From the NCBI GenBank assembly GCA_003533975.1, contig DQCL01000097.1:1845-10130 (forward strand): a stretch of 8,286 nucleotides of DNA, given 5' to 3'. This DNA comes from Octadecabacter sp. Lineage in GTDB: Bacteria; Pseudomonadota; Alphaproteobacteria; Rhodobacterales; Rhodobacteraceae. A program made the translations under genes and the position numbers. Shown piece by piece: positions 1-7,236 of this stretch. Within the stretch, counting starts at the first letter, position 1, and the number at the start of each line of letters is the position of its first letter. The notes under the pieces are model-generated. The model was not told the origin of the DNA. It was given only the letters and a program-made list of their open reading frames with translations, and made no database searches.

Positions 1-923
1 CCAACACCGCGCCCTTCGCGCATTTCCATCGTCATACAACGCGAAACATAGTCACGCGGCGCGAGATCTTTGTAGTTCGGGGCGTAGCGTTCCATGAAAC
101 GCTCCCCCTCAGAGTTCGTCAGGTACCCGCCTTCGCCGCGCGCACCCTCGGTGATCAGACAGCCAGAGCCGTAGATCCCCGTCGGGTGGAACTGAACGAA
201 TTCCATATCCTGCAACGGCAGACCCGCGCGGGCCACCATGCCGCCGCCGTCACCCGTACAGGTGTGCGCAGACGTTGCCGAGAAATAGGCACGGCCATAG
301 CCGCCCGTCGCCAACACAACCATCTTGGCGTTGAAGACGTGCATCGTACCATCGTCAAGCTTCCAGCAGACAACGCCAGTACAGACGCCATCGTCGGACA
401 TGATCAGGTCGATCGCGAAATATTCGATGTAAAATTCTGCCTGCTGCTTCAGGGACTGGCCGTAAAGCGTGTGCAGGATCGCGTGACCTGTCCGGTCAGC
501 CGCTGCACAGGTGCGTTGTACGGGCGGGCCGTCACCAAATTCGGTGGTATGCCCCCCAAACGGACGCTGGTAAATCTTACCTTCTTCGGTGCGCGAAAAT
601 GGCACGCCGTAATGCTCAAGCTCATAAACCGCCTTGGGGGCTTCACGGGCGAGGTATTCCATCGCATCCGTGTCGCCCAACCAGTCAGACCCTTTTACGG
701 TGTCATACATGTGCCACTGCCAGCTGTCCGGCCCCATGTTACCAAGGGACGCCGCGATACCGCCTTGCGCGGCAACAGTGTGGGAACGTGTTGGAAAAAC
801 CTTAGAGATACAGGCCGTGCGCAGGCCTTGCTCAGCCATGCCAAGCGTCGCGCGCAAGCCAGCGCCACCAGCTCCAACCACAACAACATCATATTCGTGG
901 GTTTCGTATTCGTATTCAGCCAT
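1..923 (-). CDS. sdhA: Succinate dehydrogenase flavoprotein subunit, N-terminal part (runs off left edge)
   Basis: This is the catalytic subunit of respiratory complex II. It oxidises succinate to fumarate at a covalently bound FAD on the cytoplasmic face of the inner membrane. About 307 of the usual ~600 residues are present; the C-terminal half lies beyond position 1. Visible motifs are the dinucleotide fold [10 protein letters not shown] (residues 13-22), the flavinylation motif SHTVAAQGG with His48, QFHPTG with His246, TEG (258-260) and Arg290 in LAPRD. By alignment from memory these match E. coli SdhA His242, Thr254/Glu255 and Arg286, so the active site is intact as far as visible. The ATG at 921-923 has an AAGG stretch about 10 nt upstream and begins [12 protein letters not shown]. 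The gene lies 17 nt after the sdhD stop, so it is the third gene of one sdhCDA transcript. sdhB is expected to the left but is not in the window. Confidence 0.97.
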   Translation of the reverse strand, partial: MAEYEYETHEYDVVVVGAGGAGLRATLGMAEQGLRTACISKVFPTRSHTVAAQGGIAASLGNMGPDSWQWHMYDTVKGSDWLGDTDAMEYLAREAPKAVYELEHYGVPFSRTEEGKIYQRPFGGHTTEFGDGPPVQRTCAAADRTGHAILHTLYGQSLKQQAEFYIEYFAIDLIMSDDGVCTGVVCWKLDDGTMHVFNAKMVVLATGGYGRAYFSATSAHTCTGDGGGMVARAGLPLQDMEFVQFHPTGIYGSGCLITEGARGEGGYLTNSEGERFMERYAPNYKDLAPRDYVSRCMTMEMREGRGV

Positions 924-940
924 TTTTCAGCGCCTTACTT

Positions 941-1312
941 TTAGAGTGCAATCCGCACGATTGCGAAAACGCCAGCAGCCGCGGCCGCGTAGCTTAGACA
1001 GATGGATCCGATGATCAGTGCTTTGCGGGCAAACCCGTGCGCGTAATCTTCGATCAATGTTTGCACGCCACCTTTGAAATGCACGAACCCCACAAGCAGT
1101 GTCAGAATGCCGACAATTGCTGGGAACGGACGGGCGTAATACGCAGCCGCGTCTTCATAAGACATGCCCAGCGCGTAGCCATAGGTAAACACGAACAGCG
1201 GGATCAAGCCGCACAGCGCAACGGATGACACCATCATGTGCCAGTGGTGTTCAGTGCCGGATTTGGCAGAGCCCATCCCAGTTGCACGTTTACGATCAGT
1301 CAAAAATGCCAT
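941..1312 (-). CDS. sdhD: Succinate dehydrogenase membrane anchor subunit SdhD
   Basis: This is the second membrane anchor of complex II. With SdhC it holds the flavoprotein and iron-sulfur subunits on the inner membrane, binds heme b and forms the ubiquinone site. The protein has 123 residues, with a polar N-terminus and three hydrophobic segments at roughly 28-48, 62-82 and 98-121. His78 (FVHFKGG) lies 11 residues before Asp89-Tyr90 (LIEDY). This is the same spacing as the heme-ligand His71 and quinone-site Asp82-Tyr83 of E. coli SdhD, which supports the call despite low overall conservation in this family. It starts 12 nt after the sdhC stop and ends 17 nt before sdhA, so it is co-transcribed with both. 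It is close to E. coli SdhD (115 residues) in length, and nothing is unusual. Confidence 0.95.
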   Translation of the reverse strand: MAFLTDRKRATGMGSAKSGTEHHWHMMVSSVALCGLIPLFVFTYGYALGMSYEDAAAYYARPFPAIVGILTLLVGFVHFKGGVQTLIEDYAHGFARKALIIGSICLSYAAAAAGVFAIVRIAL

Positions 1313-1324
1313 TGATCAGACCCC

Positions 1325-1708
1325 TTACAATACGATGACGGTGAAAATGGTCAGCAAAACCGACACAAGGATAATTATCTGGCCCATACGCTCGGACGAT
1401 TCGATGTCGAGGAAATGGCCGCTATCCCAGATCAGGTGCCGGATGCCGGCAAGCGTGTGATACCAAAGACAGGCAACAGACCCGAACATAATGAGATCGC
1501 CAAACCAGCTGGTCATGAAACCATTTGCGCGGGCATAGGCTTCTGGGCCGGATGCGAGGGCAGCGAACCACCAAACCGTCAGCAATGCCGCGACAATCAG
1601 CGCATTGCCCGTCAGCCGAGTAAAGATCGACGTTATCGACGTGATCTGTGGTCGATAAATCGACAAATGGGGGGAAAGTGGGCGGTTGCCCCGGTTCACG
1701 TCGGCCAT
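1325..1708 (-). CDS. sdhC: Succinate dehydrogenase cytochrome b556 subunit SdhC
   Basis: This is the cytochrome b subunit of complex II and the first gene of the sdhCDA transcript. It has 127 residues and three membrane helices (about 33-53, 68-88 and 108-127). The N-terminal family signature RPLSPHLSIYRP is followed by Ser27 and Arg31, which match the quinone-site residues of E. coli SdhC. The second signature, WYHTLAGIRHLIWD, contains His84, which matches the E. coli heme ligand at the same number. The ATG at 1706-1708 is preceded by AAGGA at a good spacing. The next gene upstream (mch) ends 321 bp away. The intervening region carries a promoter candidate and paired palindromes, so sdh appears to have its own promoter, although read-through from the upstream operon is possible. 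Confidence 0.97.
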   Translation of the reverse strand: MADVNRGNRPLSPHLSIYRPQITSITSIFTRLTGNALIVAALLTVWWFAALASGPEAYARANGFMTSWFGDLIMFGSVACLWYHTLAGIRHLIWDSGHFLDIESSERMGQIIILVSVLLTIFTVIVL

Positions 1709-1760
1709 ATCGCATCCTTACGCTTGTTCGTGCCGCCTGTATGCAACGGCATATGTTGCC

Positions 1761-1775
1761 ATCCTTTTAAAGGAT
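1761..1775. promoter_or_regulatory. 15-bp palindrome over the predicted sdh transcription start
   Basis: ATCCTTTTAAAGGAT consists of two perfect 7-bp arms around a single central T (1768). It overlaps the last two bases of the -10 box and is centred on the predicted start site. It could be a repressor site or a small leader hairpin; no regulator is recognised. Confidence 0.35.
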
Positions 1776-1779
1776 TATA
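1774..1779 (-). promoter_or_regulatory. Candidate -10 box of the sdhCDA promoter
   Basis: On the minus strand this reads TATAAT exactly and would place the transcription start near 1767, giving a leader of about 59 nt before sdhC. No recognisable -35 hexamer exists 16-19 bp upstream (the sequence there is GC-rich, around GCCCAC). That fits a promoter needing an activator. The start site is inferred, not shown. Confidence 0.5.
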
Positions 1780-1795
1780 CGGCAGTGTCACGGCG

Positions 1796-1809
1796 CGTGG
1801 GCGCTAACA
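1796..1809 (-). promoter_or_regulatory. Possible LacI-type (CceR-like) half-operator
   Basis: On the minus strand this reads TGTTAGCGCCCACG. The left nine bases match TGTTAGCGC of the palindrome TGTTAGCGCTAACA, which I recall for the LacI-family central-carbon regulator CceR of Rhodobacter. The right half is poor (11 of 14 positions match overall). The site covers the place where the -35 hexamer of the sdh promoter should be. Assignment is from memory and is tentative. Confidence 0.25.
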
Positions 1810-1846
1810 GGTGTGGATTTTTCCACGTAATGCCGATTTTCTCACC

Positions 1847-1881
1847 TTTGTGATCACAGTTTTGCAGCTAGTGATCACAAA
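1847..1881. promoter_or_regulatory. Paired GTGATCAC operator upstream of sdhCDA
   Basis: The arrangement is TTTGTGATCAC-N13-GTGATCACAAA. Each half holds a self-complementary GTGATCAC (1850-1857 and 1871-1878), and the whole 35 bp is itself a dyad centred at 1864. The two centres are 21 bp apart, two helical turns, so two dimers would bind the same DNA face. The pair is about 87 and 108 bp upstream of the predicted sdh start, an activator-like position. The same arrangement recurs at 8174-8208. The regulator is not identified; TCA-cycle regulators such as AkgR of R. sphaeroides are candidates. Confidence 0.7.
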
Positions 1882-2029
1882 ACAGCCTCCCTCGTGCAAA
1901 ATAGAAATGGGAGTCGTCACCTCGCGAAAGAGCTTGCGATTGATGTGTTAGCAGCACTCATTAAACGAATTCGCAGTGACCACAAAGGCCCCGGACCGGT
2001 GATAACGTCTGTTTCGAACCAGCTGCCAA

Positions 2030-3061
2030 TCACACAGGCATCAACGCCCAATAATCCAAATCAAGCAATACGTCAGGCAGGTATTTGCCGTCGTCGCCTT
2101 TCAGCGCCCCAACTTCTCCGCCTTTGGTCGCAACCAGCCGCAACCGGATCGCACCAACGCCCGGAGCATCGGTTTCTGCGACATCCAGAACCTCGGACCA
2201 CGCACGCACCGTATCACCGGCAAAACACGGGTTGGCATGGGCACCGCCATTGATCGCCACCATCATTTGCGCATTGGCCAAGCCATTAAACGTCAACGCG
2301 CGGGCCATGGAAATAACGTGCCCGCCATACATCAACCGCTTGCCATCAGGCCGCGAAGTCACATCAAAATGCACCTTGGCTGTGTTCTGCCACAGGCGCG
2401 TCGCCATCATATGTTCGGCTTCCTCAATGGTGACGCCGTCTACATGGTCGATGATTTCGCCCACTTTATAGTCACCCCAACGATGTGGTTCTCCGGCCAA
2501 AGTAAAATCATAGCCCTCGAAATTCAGGCCATCGGGAATCACCAGGTCAGCAACATCCACAACCTTCGCAAGATCAGGGATCACCGTTTCTGGCGCAGGT
2601 GCATCCAAATCGCCCTTACGCACCATCACCCAGCGCACAAATTGCATGACGGTTTCGCCATTTTGGTTTGTGCCAGTGGTGCGCACGTAAACAACGCCGG
2701 ATTTGCCGTTCGAATTCTGCTTAAGGCCGATGACCTCTGATGTTGAACGGATCGTATCACCGGGCCAGACGGGCAAAAGCCAGCAGCATTCCGCATAGCC
2801 AAGGTTCGCCACGGCGTTTAGCGAAATATCAGGCACCGATTTTCCAAAGACGATGTGAAACGCGATCAGGTCGTCCATCGGGCTATTGGGCAATCCACTC
2901 GCTTGGGCAAACGCATCGGATGAATGCAGCGCGTGACGCGCCGGATAAAGCATATGGTAAAGGGCGCGTTCGCCACCTGATACGGTGCGCGGAACGGCGT
3001 GGTCGATCACCTGCCCAACGGTATAGTCTTCAAAGAAGTTACCGGAATTTGTCTTGCTCAT
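2030..3061 (-). CDS. mch: Mesaconyl-CoA hydratase (beta-methylmalyl-CoA dehydratase), MaoC family
   Basis: The likely reaction is reversible hydration of mesaconyl-C1-CoA to beta-methylmalyl-CoA in the ethylmalonyl-CoA route of acetate assimilation, in the cytoplasm. The 343-residue length equals that of characterised Rhodobacter Mch as I recall it, and is about twice a single MaoC domain. Two related hot-dog halves are visible: FEDYTVGQVIDHAVPRTVSGGERALYH (residues 10-36) and WGDYKVGEIIDHVDGVTIEEAEHMM (195-219). Each is followed by a substrate-pocket segment, with NTAKVHFD (226-233) in the second. The ATG overlaps the stop of the DUF1737 gene by 4 nt (ATGA, 3058-3061), so the two are translationally coupled. 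It is the last gene of a four-gene operon that starts with an mcl2-like gene, which supports the specific call over a generic MaoC dehydratase. A generic annotation would miss this pathway role. Confidence 0.85.
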   Translation of the reverse strand: MSKTNSGNFFEDYTVGQVIDHAVPRTVSGGERALYHMLYPARHALHSSDAFAQASGLPNSPMDDLIAFHIVFGKSVPDISLNAVANLGYAECCWLLPVWPGDTIRSTSEVIGLKQNSNGKSGVVYVRTTGTNQNGETVMQFVRWVMVRKGDLDAPAPETVIPDLAKVVDVADLVIPDGLNFEGYDFTLAGEPHRWGDYKVGEIIDHVDGVTIEEAEHMMATRLWQNTAKVHFDVTSRPDGKRLMYGGHVISMARALTFNGLANAQMMVAINGGAHANPCFAGDTVRAWSEVLDVAETDAPGVGAIRLRLVATKGGEVGALKGDDGKYLPDVLLDLDYWALMPV

Positions 3062-3264
3062 TGCTCGCCCAACTTCATGTCGCGCGAATATTCCGCGTCG
3101 GTTTCCTTGGTTACGGCCTGCCCACAGCGCAGAACGCCATTGGCCTGATCAAACGTGTATTGTGGATCGCCGTGCAATGCCCAACCTTTGGACAGTGCTT
3201 CGGACACGCGGTGACAGAAATCTGACGTGTCGTCGTTGGTTATAAAACGGTAAACAGTGGTCAT
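3058..3264 (-). CDS. DUF1737 family small protein
   Basis: This 68-residue soluble protein has the pattern of the DUF1737 family: YRFITNDDTSDFCHRVSEALSKGWALHGDP (5-34), then a short strand region, then GQAVTKE (48-54). The family has no established biochemical role that I know of. It is the third gene of the mcl2-nnrU-DUF1737-mch operon. It starts 3 nt after the nnrU stop, and its TGA overlaps the mch ATG (ATGA), so it is translated together with the hydratase. This position appears to be conserved in Rhodobacteraceae from memory. No signal peptide or membrane segment is present. The small size, coupling and typical family pattern make a real gene very likely; its function is unknown. Confidence 0.85.
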   Translation of the reverse strand: MTTVYRFITNDDTSDFCHRVSEALSKGWALHGDPQYTFDQANGVLRCGQAVTKETDAEYSRDMKLGEQ

Positions 3265-3267
3265 GTT

Positions 3268-3813
3268 TTATCCAAACGGGTTGTAGCCGAGCCATATGTG
3301 AATGGCCGCGACGATGCTGAAAACAACAAGGGTCGCAACAACGGCGATCCCTTCGGATTTGATGGGCGGGGCGTGATAAGCGCCGCGCGGTCCTTGCACA
3401 CGATTGAGGATAACCATTTCGACGACAGCCCAAATGCCAAGCCCGCCAAACAGAACAAAGGACGGCGTGTCCCCGTTCACCAACAGGTGTGCCATGGCCC
3501 AAACAACCGTGGCCGTAAGTTGCGGATGACGTACCCAGCGCGTGATACGGGTGCCTTTGCCGGACGCCGCAAACAGGTAAAACGCGAAGATCATCAACAG
3601 GTTGTTGATTCCCGTACCCATTGCGTTGCGGCCCCAAAAGGTCATGCCGTCAGCGCCGCGATAACCGATAACCATCAGCACAATCGCCACAACGCAGCCA
3701 ATGGCAACAATACCCTTACCCTTTTCGCCGAATTTCGCGCGATGATCCGGCGCCATCCGTTTCCAAAAATGTACGAGGGACCAAACGATAAGGCCAAGAA
3801 TAATAAGGGTCAT
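3268..3813 (-). CDS. NnrU family integral membrane protein
   Basis: This 181-residue polytopic inner-membrane protein has about six hydrophobic segments (roughly 1-17, 35-51, 66-84, 99-112, 118-137 and 154-175). The start MTLIILGLIVWSLVHFWKRMAPDHR, the GRNAMGTGINNLLMIFAFYLF region (61-81) and the RHPQLTATVVWAMAHLL motif (95-111) are typical of NnrU. The name comes from a gene beside denitrification genes. Related plant and cyanobacterial Z-ISO proteins are heme-dependent carotene isomerases. Several histidines (15, 96, 109, 172) could serve as ligands, but this is inference. Its ATG overlaps the mcl2 stop by 4 nt (ATGA at 3810-3813), and DUF1737 follows after 3 nt. No denitrification gene is nearby, so a nitric-oxide role is not supported by context here. 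Its actual function is unknown. Confidence 0.87.
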   Translation of the reverse strand: MTLIILGLIVWSLVHFWKRMAPDHRAKFGEKGKGIVAIGCVVAIVLMVIGYRGADGMTFWGRNAMGTGINNLLMIFAFYLFAASGKGTRITRWVRHPQLTATVVWAMAHLLVNGDTPSFVLFGGLGIWAVVEMVILNRVQGPRGAYHAPPIKSEGIAVVATLVVFSIVAAIHIWLGYNPFG

Positions 3814-4646
3814 TCAGTTTCCAACTTTGTGATTGCTTCTGCTTTCGCCAAAGTCGCCCGCGCCGTCACAATATGCAAGTTCTCAACGATCTTGCCATCC
3901 ACAACAGCAACGCCCTGCCCGCCAGCTTCGGCCTCGGCAAAGGCGGCAATCTGGCGGGTCGCCAGATCAATCTCGGCTGGGGTCGGCGCGAAAGCGGCGT
4001 TCGCAGCCGCAACCTGTGCAGGGTGGATAAGCGTTTTACCATCAAACCCGAAATCACGGCCCTGTTCACATTCTATCTTCAACCCGTCTTCGTCCTTGAA
4101 CGCATTGAACACGCCATCAATCGCTACAACACCATGCGCACGGGCCGCCAGCAGACACATCTGCAAAGACGTCAGCATCGCATCGCGCGTGCGGGTGTTC
4201 AGATCTTTCGCCAGATCGTTGGTGCCCATCACGAACCCTTCGATCTTTGGGTGCGCCGCAATTTCCAGCGCATTCAAAATCCCGAGCGGCGTTTCCATCA
4301 TCGCCCAGACAGGCTTGCCCGTCAGCGCTGCCAGCGCATCGACGTCGGCAGCCGCGTTAACCTTGGGCAGCAGCACCGCATCGCAGTCCATCGCGTCAGC
4401 CGCCTTCGCGTCGTCTTTGCCCCATTCAGTGTCCAATCCGTTTATACGCACGACTTTCAAGCGGTCACCGTACCCCCCCTTGCCCAATTCATCAGCCAAA
4501 GTCGCGCGCGCGGTGATTTTCTCATCTGGTGTTACTGCGTCCTCAAGATCGAACAGGATCACGTCAACAGGCAAACCACGCGCCTTGTCCAACGCACGCG
4601 GCCGCGAGCCGGGGATATAAAGGGCGGAACGATATGGTCGGGTCAT
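3810..4646 (-). CDS. mcl2: (3S)-malyl-CoA thioesterase / CitE-HpcH family CoA-ester lyase
   Basis: This 278-residue cytoplasmic TIM-barrel enzyme belongs to the HpcH/HpaI-CitE superfamily. Motifs are RSALYIPGSRPRALDKARGL (6-25), FDLEDAV (32-38), VRING with the CoA-ester-binding Arg67, METPLG with the Mg ligand Glu118, and MGTNDLAKD with the second Mg ligand Asp144. It is shorter than Mcl1-type L-malyl-CoA/beta-methylmalyl-CoA lyases (about 318 residues). It sits beside mch, as the R. sphaeroides (3S)-malyl-CoA thioesterase gene mcl2 does, where the enzyme releases malate from malyl-CoA and gives apparent malate synthase activity with Mcl1. The specific call therefore rests on length and context; a citryl- or other acyl-CoA lyase is the alternative. 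It is the first gene of the operon, with AAGGATG upstream of the ATG at 4644-4646. Automated pipelines usually name it citrate lyase beta subunit, but no citrate lyase partner genes are nearby. Confidence 0.82.
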   Translation of the reverse strand: MTRPYRSALYIPGSRPRALDKARGLPVDVILFDLEDAVTPDEKITARATLADELGKGGYGDRLKVVRINGLDTEWGKDDAKAADAMDCDAVLLPKVNAAADVDALAALTGKPVWAMMETPLGILNALEIAAHPKIEGFVMGTNDLAKDLNTRTRDAMLTSLQMCLLAARAHGVVAIDGVFNAFKDEDGLKIECEQGRDFGFDGKTLIHPAQVAAANAAFAPTPAEIDLATRQIAAFAEAEAGGQGVAVVDGKIVENLHIVTARATLAKAEAITKLETE

Positions 4647-4758
4647 GGCGACATCCTTGAAAGCTTGCGTAATATTATTGCGCCAAAAGGCTCAGATTCC
4701 TCGCGATGTTGCAAGTCCAAAAATGCCGCAACGCAGCGCAACGGGCACCGTTCGGGGC

Positions 4759-4784
4759 TGTTAACCAATTATCAAAGGTTAACA
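4759..4784. repeat. 8-bp inverted repeat TGTTAACC-N10-GGTTAACA between divergent genes
   Basis: Two perfect inverted arms (4759-4766 and 4777-4784) each contain a self-complementary GTTAAC. The site lies in the 206-bp divergent gap between mcl2 (minus) and the small exported protein (plus). A third, partial ATTAACA lies at 4795-4801. It could be an operator for either gene. The TTAA spacing (N14) does not fit the CtrA box (N7). There is no T-run, so a terminator is unlikely. Confidence 0.45.
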
Positions 4785-4842
4785 ACACACACTGATTAAC
4801 AGAAATTCAACCCTCTGTTGCGTGCCACGGCACGCCACCGAC

Positions 4843-4847
4843 AGGAG
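4843..4847 (+). promoter_or_regulatory. AGGAG ribosome binding site with two candidate ATG starts
   Basis: AGGAG is 5 nt before the ATG at 4853 and 8 nt before the second, in-frame ATG at 4856. The longer spacing is nearer the usual optimum, so translation may begin at 4856 (MKFLAAAL). Both starts give the same mature protein after signal cleavage. Confidence 0.6.
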
Positions 4848-4852
4848 ACCAG

Positions 4853-5149
4853 ATGATGAAGTTCCTTGCTGCTGCCCTCGTTATTCTTGCAACAACAGCC
4901 ACCGCCCAGTCCAACAATTGCGCGGATCATGCGATGGTCGTGGAACGCCTTGCCAGCGGGTACGGTGAATCTCGTCAATCAATCGGGCTCGGCGCGGATA
5001 ATACAATTGTTGAGGTGTTTGCCTCCCTCGACACAGGCACATGGACGATCACCATCACCGCCCCCGGCGGCCCTACATGTATGGTTGCCAGCGGTGCCGC
5101 ATTTCAGGTTCTAGCCGAGGCGCTACCAAACACCGACAGTGGCGCCTAA
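4853..5149 (+). CDS. Small exported protein of unknown function
   Basis: This 98-residue protein (97 if the second ATG is used) has a clear Sec signal peptide: MMK, a hydrophobic core FLAAALVILATTA (4-16), and a likely cleavage near ATA-QS (residues 16-20). The mature part of about 80 residues has just two cysteines (23 and 76), which suggests one disulfide in the periplasm. It also has a strand-rich middle (TIVEVFASLDTGTWTITITAP, 51-71) and no lipobox. I do not recognise a family. The coding frame has a strong AGGAG site upstream and third-position GC bias like its neighbours. The gene diverges from the mcl2 operon, and its TAA overlaps the TAG of the convergent TauE/SafE gene. Being a real gene is likely; no function can be assigned from context. 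Confidence 0.78.
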   Translation: MMKFLAAALVILATTATAQSNNCADHAMVVERLASGYGESRQSIGLGADNTIVEVFASLDTGTWTITITAPGGPTCMVASGAAFQVLAEALPNTDSGA

Positions 5150-5889
5150 CCGAAAAATCCGTCCCAAATCAGTTTTGCAGACACCAGCAACAACATCCAC
5201 GCAACGATCATAAAGAAAACCCGATCCGGAATAACCTTCACCAACCGATAACCAATGAACACCGCAATCACGGCAGGCAGAAAGAGCACTGCCGCTATGC
5301 GCAGGTTTTGCAATTCCAACTGGCCAAGGAAATAGTACGGGACGATCTTCGATGCGTTCATGATCGCAAAAGCAATCGTCGTTGTGCCCGCAAATGCCAG
5401 TTTCGACAGGCCGAGCGGCAAAACCCATATCTGCCACGGAGGCGCGCCAGCGTGGCTGACGAAACTGGTAAACCCTGCAACTGTTGTCCAGAAAACGCCC
5501 TTGCCCCAAGTCGCCTCTTTGGGTGGCCCGCTCACCTTGCGGCGCAACAACAGATTGAGCGCAAACACCGTGCCAATCACCCCGATCAGCAGACGCACAA
5601 ATTGTTCCGAGACCACCGAGGCCGTTAACCAACCGACCAACCCACCGAGCAAGATACCCGGAACAGCAATGCGCACCACGTCGCGGCTGAATTCCTTGCG
5701 GTAGGCCCAGACACCAAAAACGTCGGAAAACACGAATACCGGTAAAAGCAGTCCCGCCGCCGCGACGGGGGAAATCACCAAGGACAGTAAAGGCACGCCA
5801 AGCATACCGAACGCTGGTAGGCCGCCTTTTGACAGCCCAACACAAAACGCTGCGGCAATGCCAGCCATCCAAAAAAATGTTCCGTCCAC
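5146..5889 (-). CDS. TauE/SafE family (DUF81) membrane permease
   Basis: This 247-residue inner-membrane protein of the TauE/SafE family exports or takes up small anions such as sulfite, sulfoacetate or sulfonates in characterised members; the substrate here is unknown. The two-repeat layout is visible. The first half starts with GIAAAFCVGLSKGGLPAFGMLGVPLL (10-35); the second has the matching GFTSFVSHAGAPP (139-151). About eight hydrophobic segments are present, and GLSKGG (18-23) is a typical family motif. The start is a GTG at 5887-5889, chosen because GGAAAGG lies 7 nt upstream and the protein begins directly with the first membrane segment. It is convergent with the small exported gene and divergent from mdh, so it appears to be a single-gene transcript. 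No sulfur-metabolism gene is in the window. Confidence 0.9.
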   Translation of the reverse strand: MDGTFFWMAGIAAAFCVGLSKGGLPAFGMLGVPLLSLVISPVAAAGLLLPVFVFSDVFGVWAYRKEFSRDVVRIAVPGILLGGLVGWLTASVVSEQFVRLLIGVIGTVFALNLLLRRKVSGPPKEATWGKGVFWTTVAGFTSFVSHAGAPPWQIWVLPLGLSKLAFAGTTTIAFAIMNASKIVPYYFLGQLELQNLRIAAVLFLPAVIAVFIGYRLVKVIPDRVFFMIVAWMLLLVSAKLIWDGFFG

Positions 5890-7061
<1,172 letters not shown>

Positions 7062-7085
7062 CCTGAAACGATCATACCAAGATTT

Positions 7086-7113
7086 AAAGGCGTCCCTTTG
7101 GGGCGCCTTTTTT
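7086..7113 (+). terminator. Intrinsic terminator after mdh
   Basis: An 11-bp stem (7086-7096 with 7100-7110, one T-G wobble) closes a TTT loop, and the T-run is at 7108-7113. It starts 25 nt after the mdh stop. It separates mdh from the pyruvyl transferase gene, which must therefore have its own promoter. Confidence 0.92.
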
Positions 7114-7236
7114 GTTTCACTTACATATTTGCTGGTTCAAAAAATCATTATTGAACTCTGTGAGAAAGTGATAAGGCTCGCGTGAGGAATTTTCCTGCCG
7201 ACGGGTACGGATCAAAGAAATACAGGATATAATTCA

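Larger units (their letters stand above)
1709..2029. promoter_or_regulatory. sdhC upstream region, no gene
   Basis: These 321 bases separate the mch stop from the sdhC start, both on the minus strand. No convincing coding sequence is present. Reading toward sdhC, they contain a degenerate palindrome near 1976-1986, two exact GTGATCAC palindromes (1847-1881), a short GTGGA/TCCAC inverted repeat at 1813-1826, a TGTTAGCGC half-palindrome at 1796-1809, a TATAAT box at 1774-1779 and an ATCCTTTTAAAGGAT palindrome at 1761-1775. I found no strong terminator behind mch: the GC-rich stretch around 1988-2000 has no T-run on the minus strand. Confidence 0.7.

Noticed and set aside
186..944. 252-codon open frame on the plus strand
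   Set aside because: It is fully antisense to sdhA, whose FAD-binding and catalytic motifs are intact. The product resembles no protein family.
1813..1826. GTGGA-TTTT-TCCAC hairpin as a terminator or leader structure
   Set aside because: The stem is only 5 bp and lies upstream of the predicted sdh start, so it would not be transcribed from that promoter. There is no T-run after it on the minus strand.
1894..2253. 119-codon open frame on the plus strand starting in the sdhC upstream region
   Set aside because: Most of it is antisense to the 3' end of mch. It has no ribosome binding site, and its composition is that of a shadow frame.
3298..4620. 440-codon open frame on the plus strand
   Set aside because: It lies antisense to nnrU and mcl2, which have clear family motifs and coupled starts. 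The translated frame is low-complexity (Ala/Ser/Arg-rich) with no recognisable domain.
4759..4800. CtrA binding box (TTAA-N7-TTAA)
   Set aside because: The TTAA elements here are separated by 14 and 13 bases, not 7.
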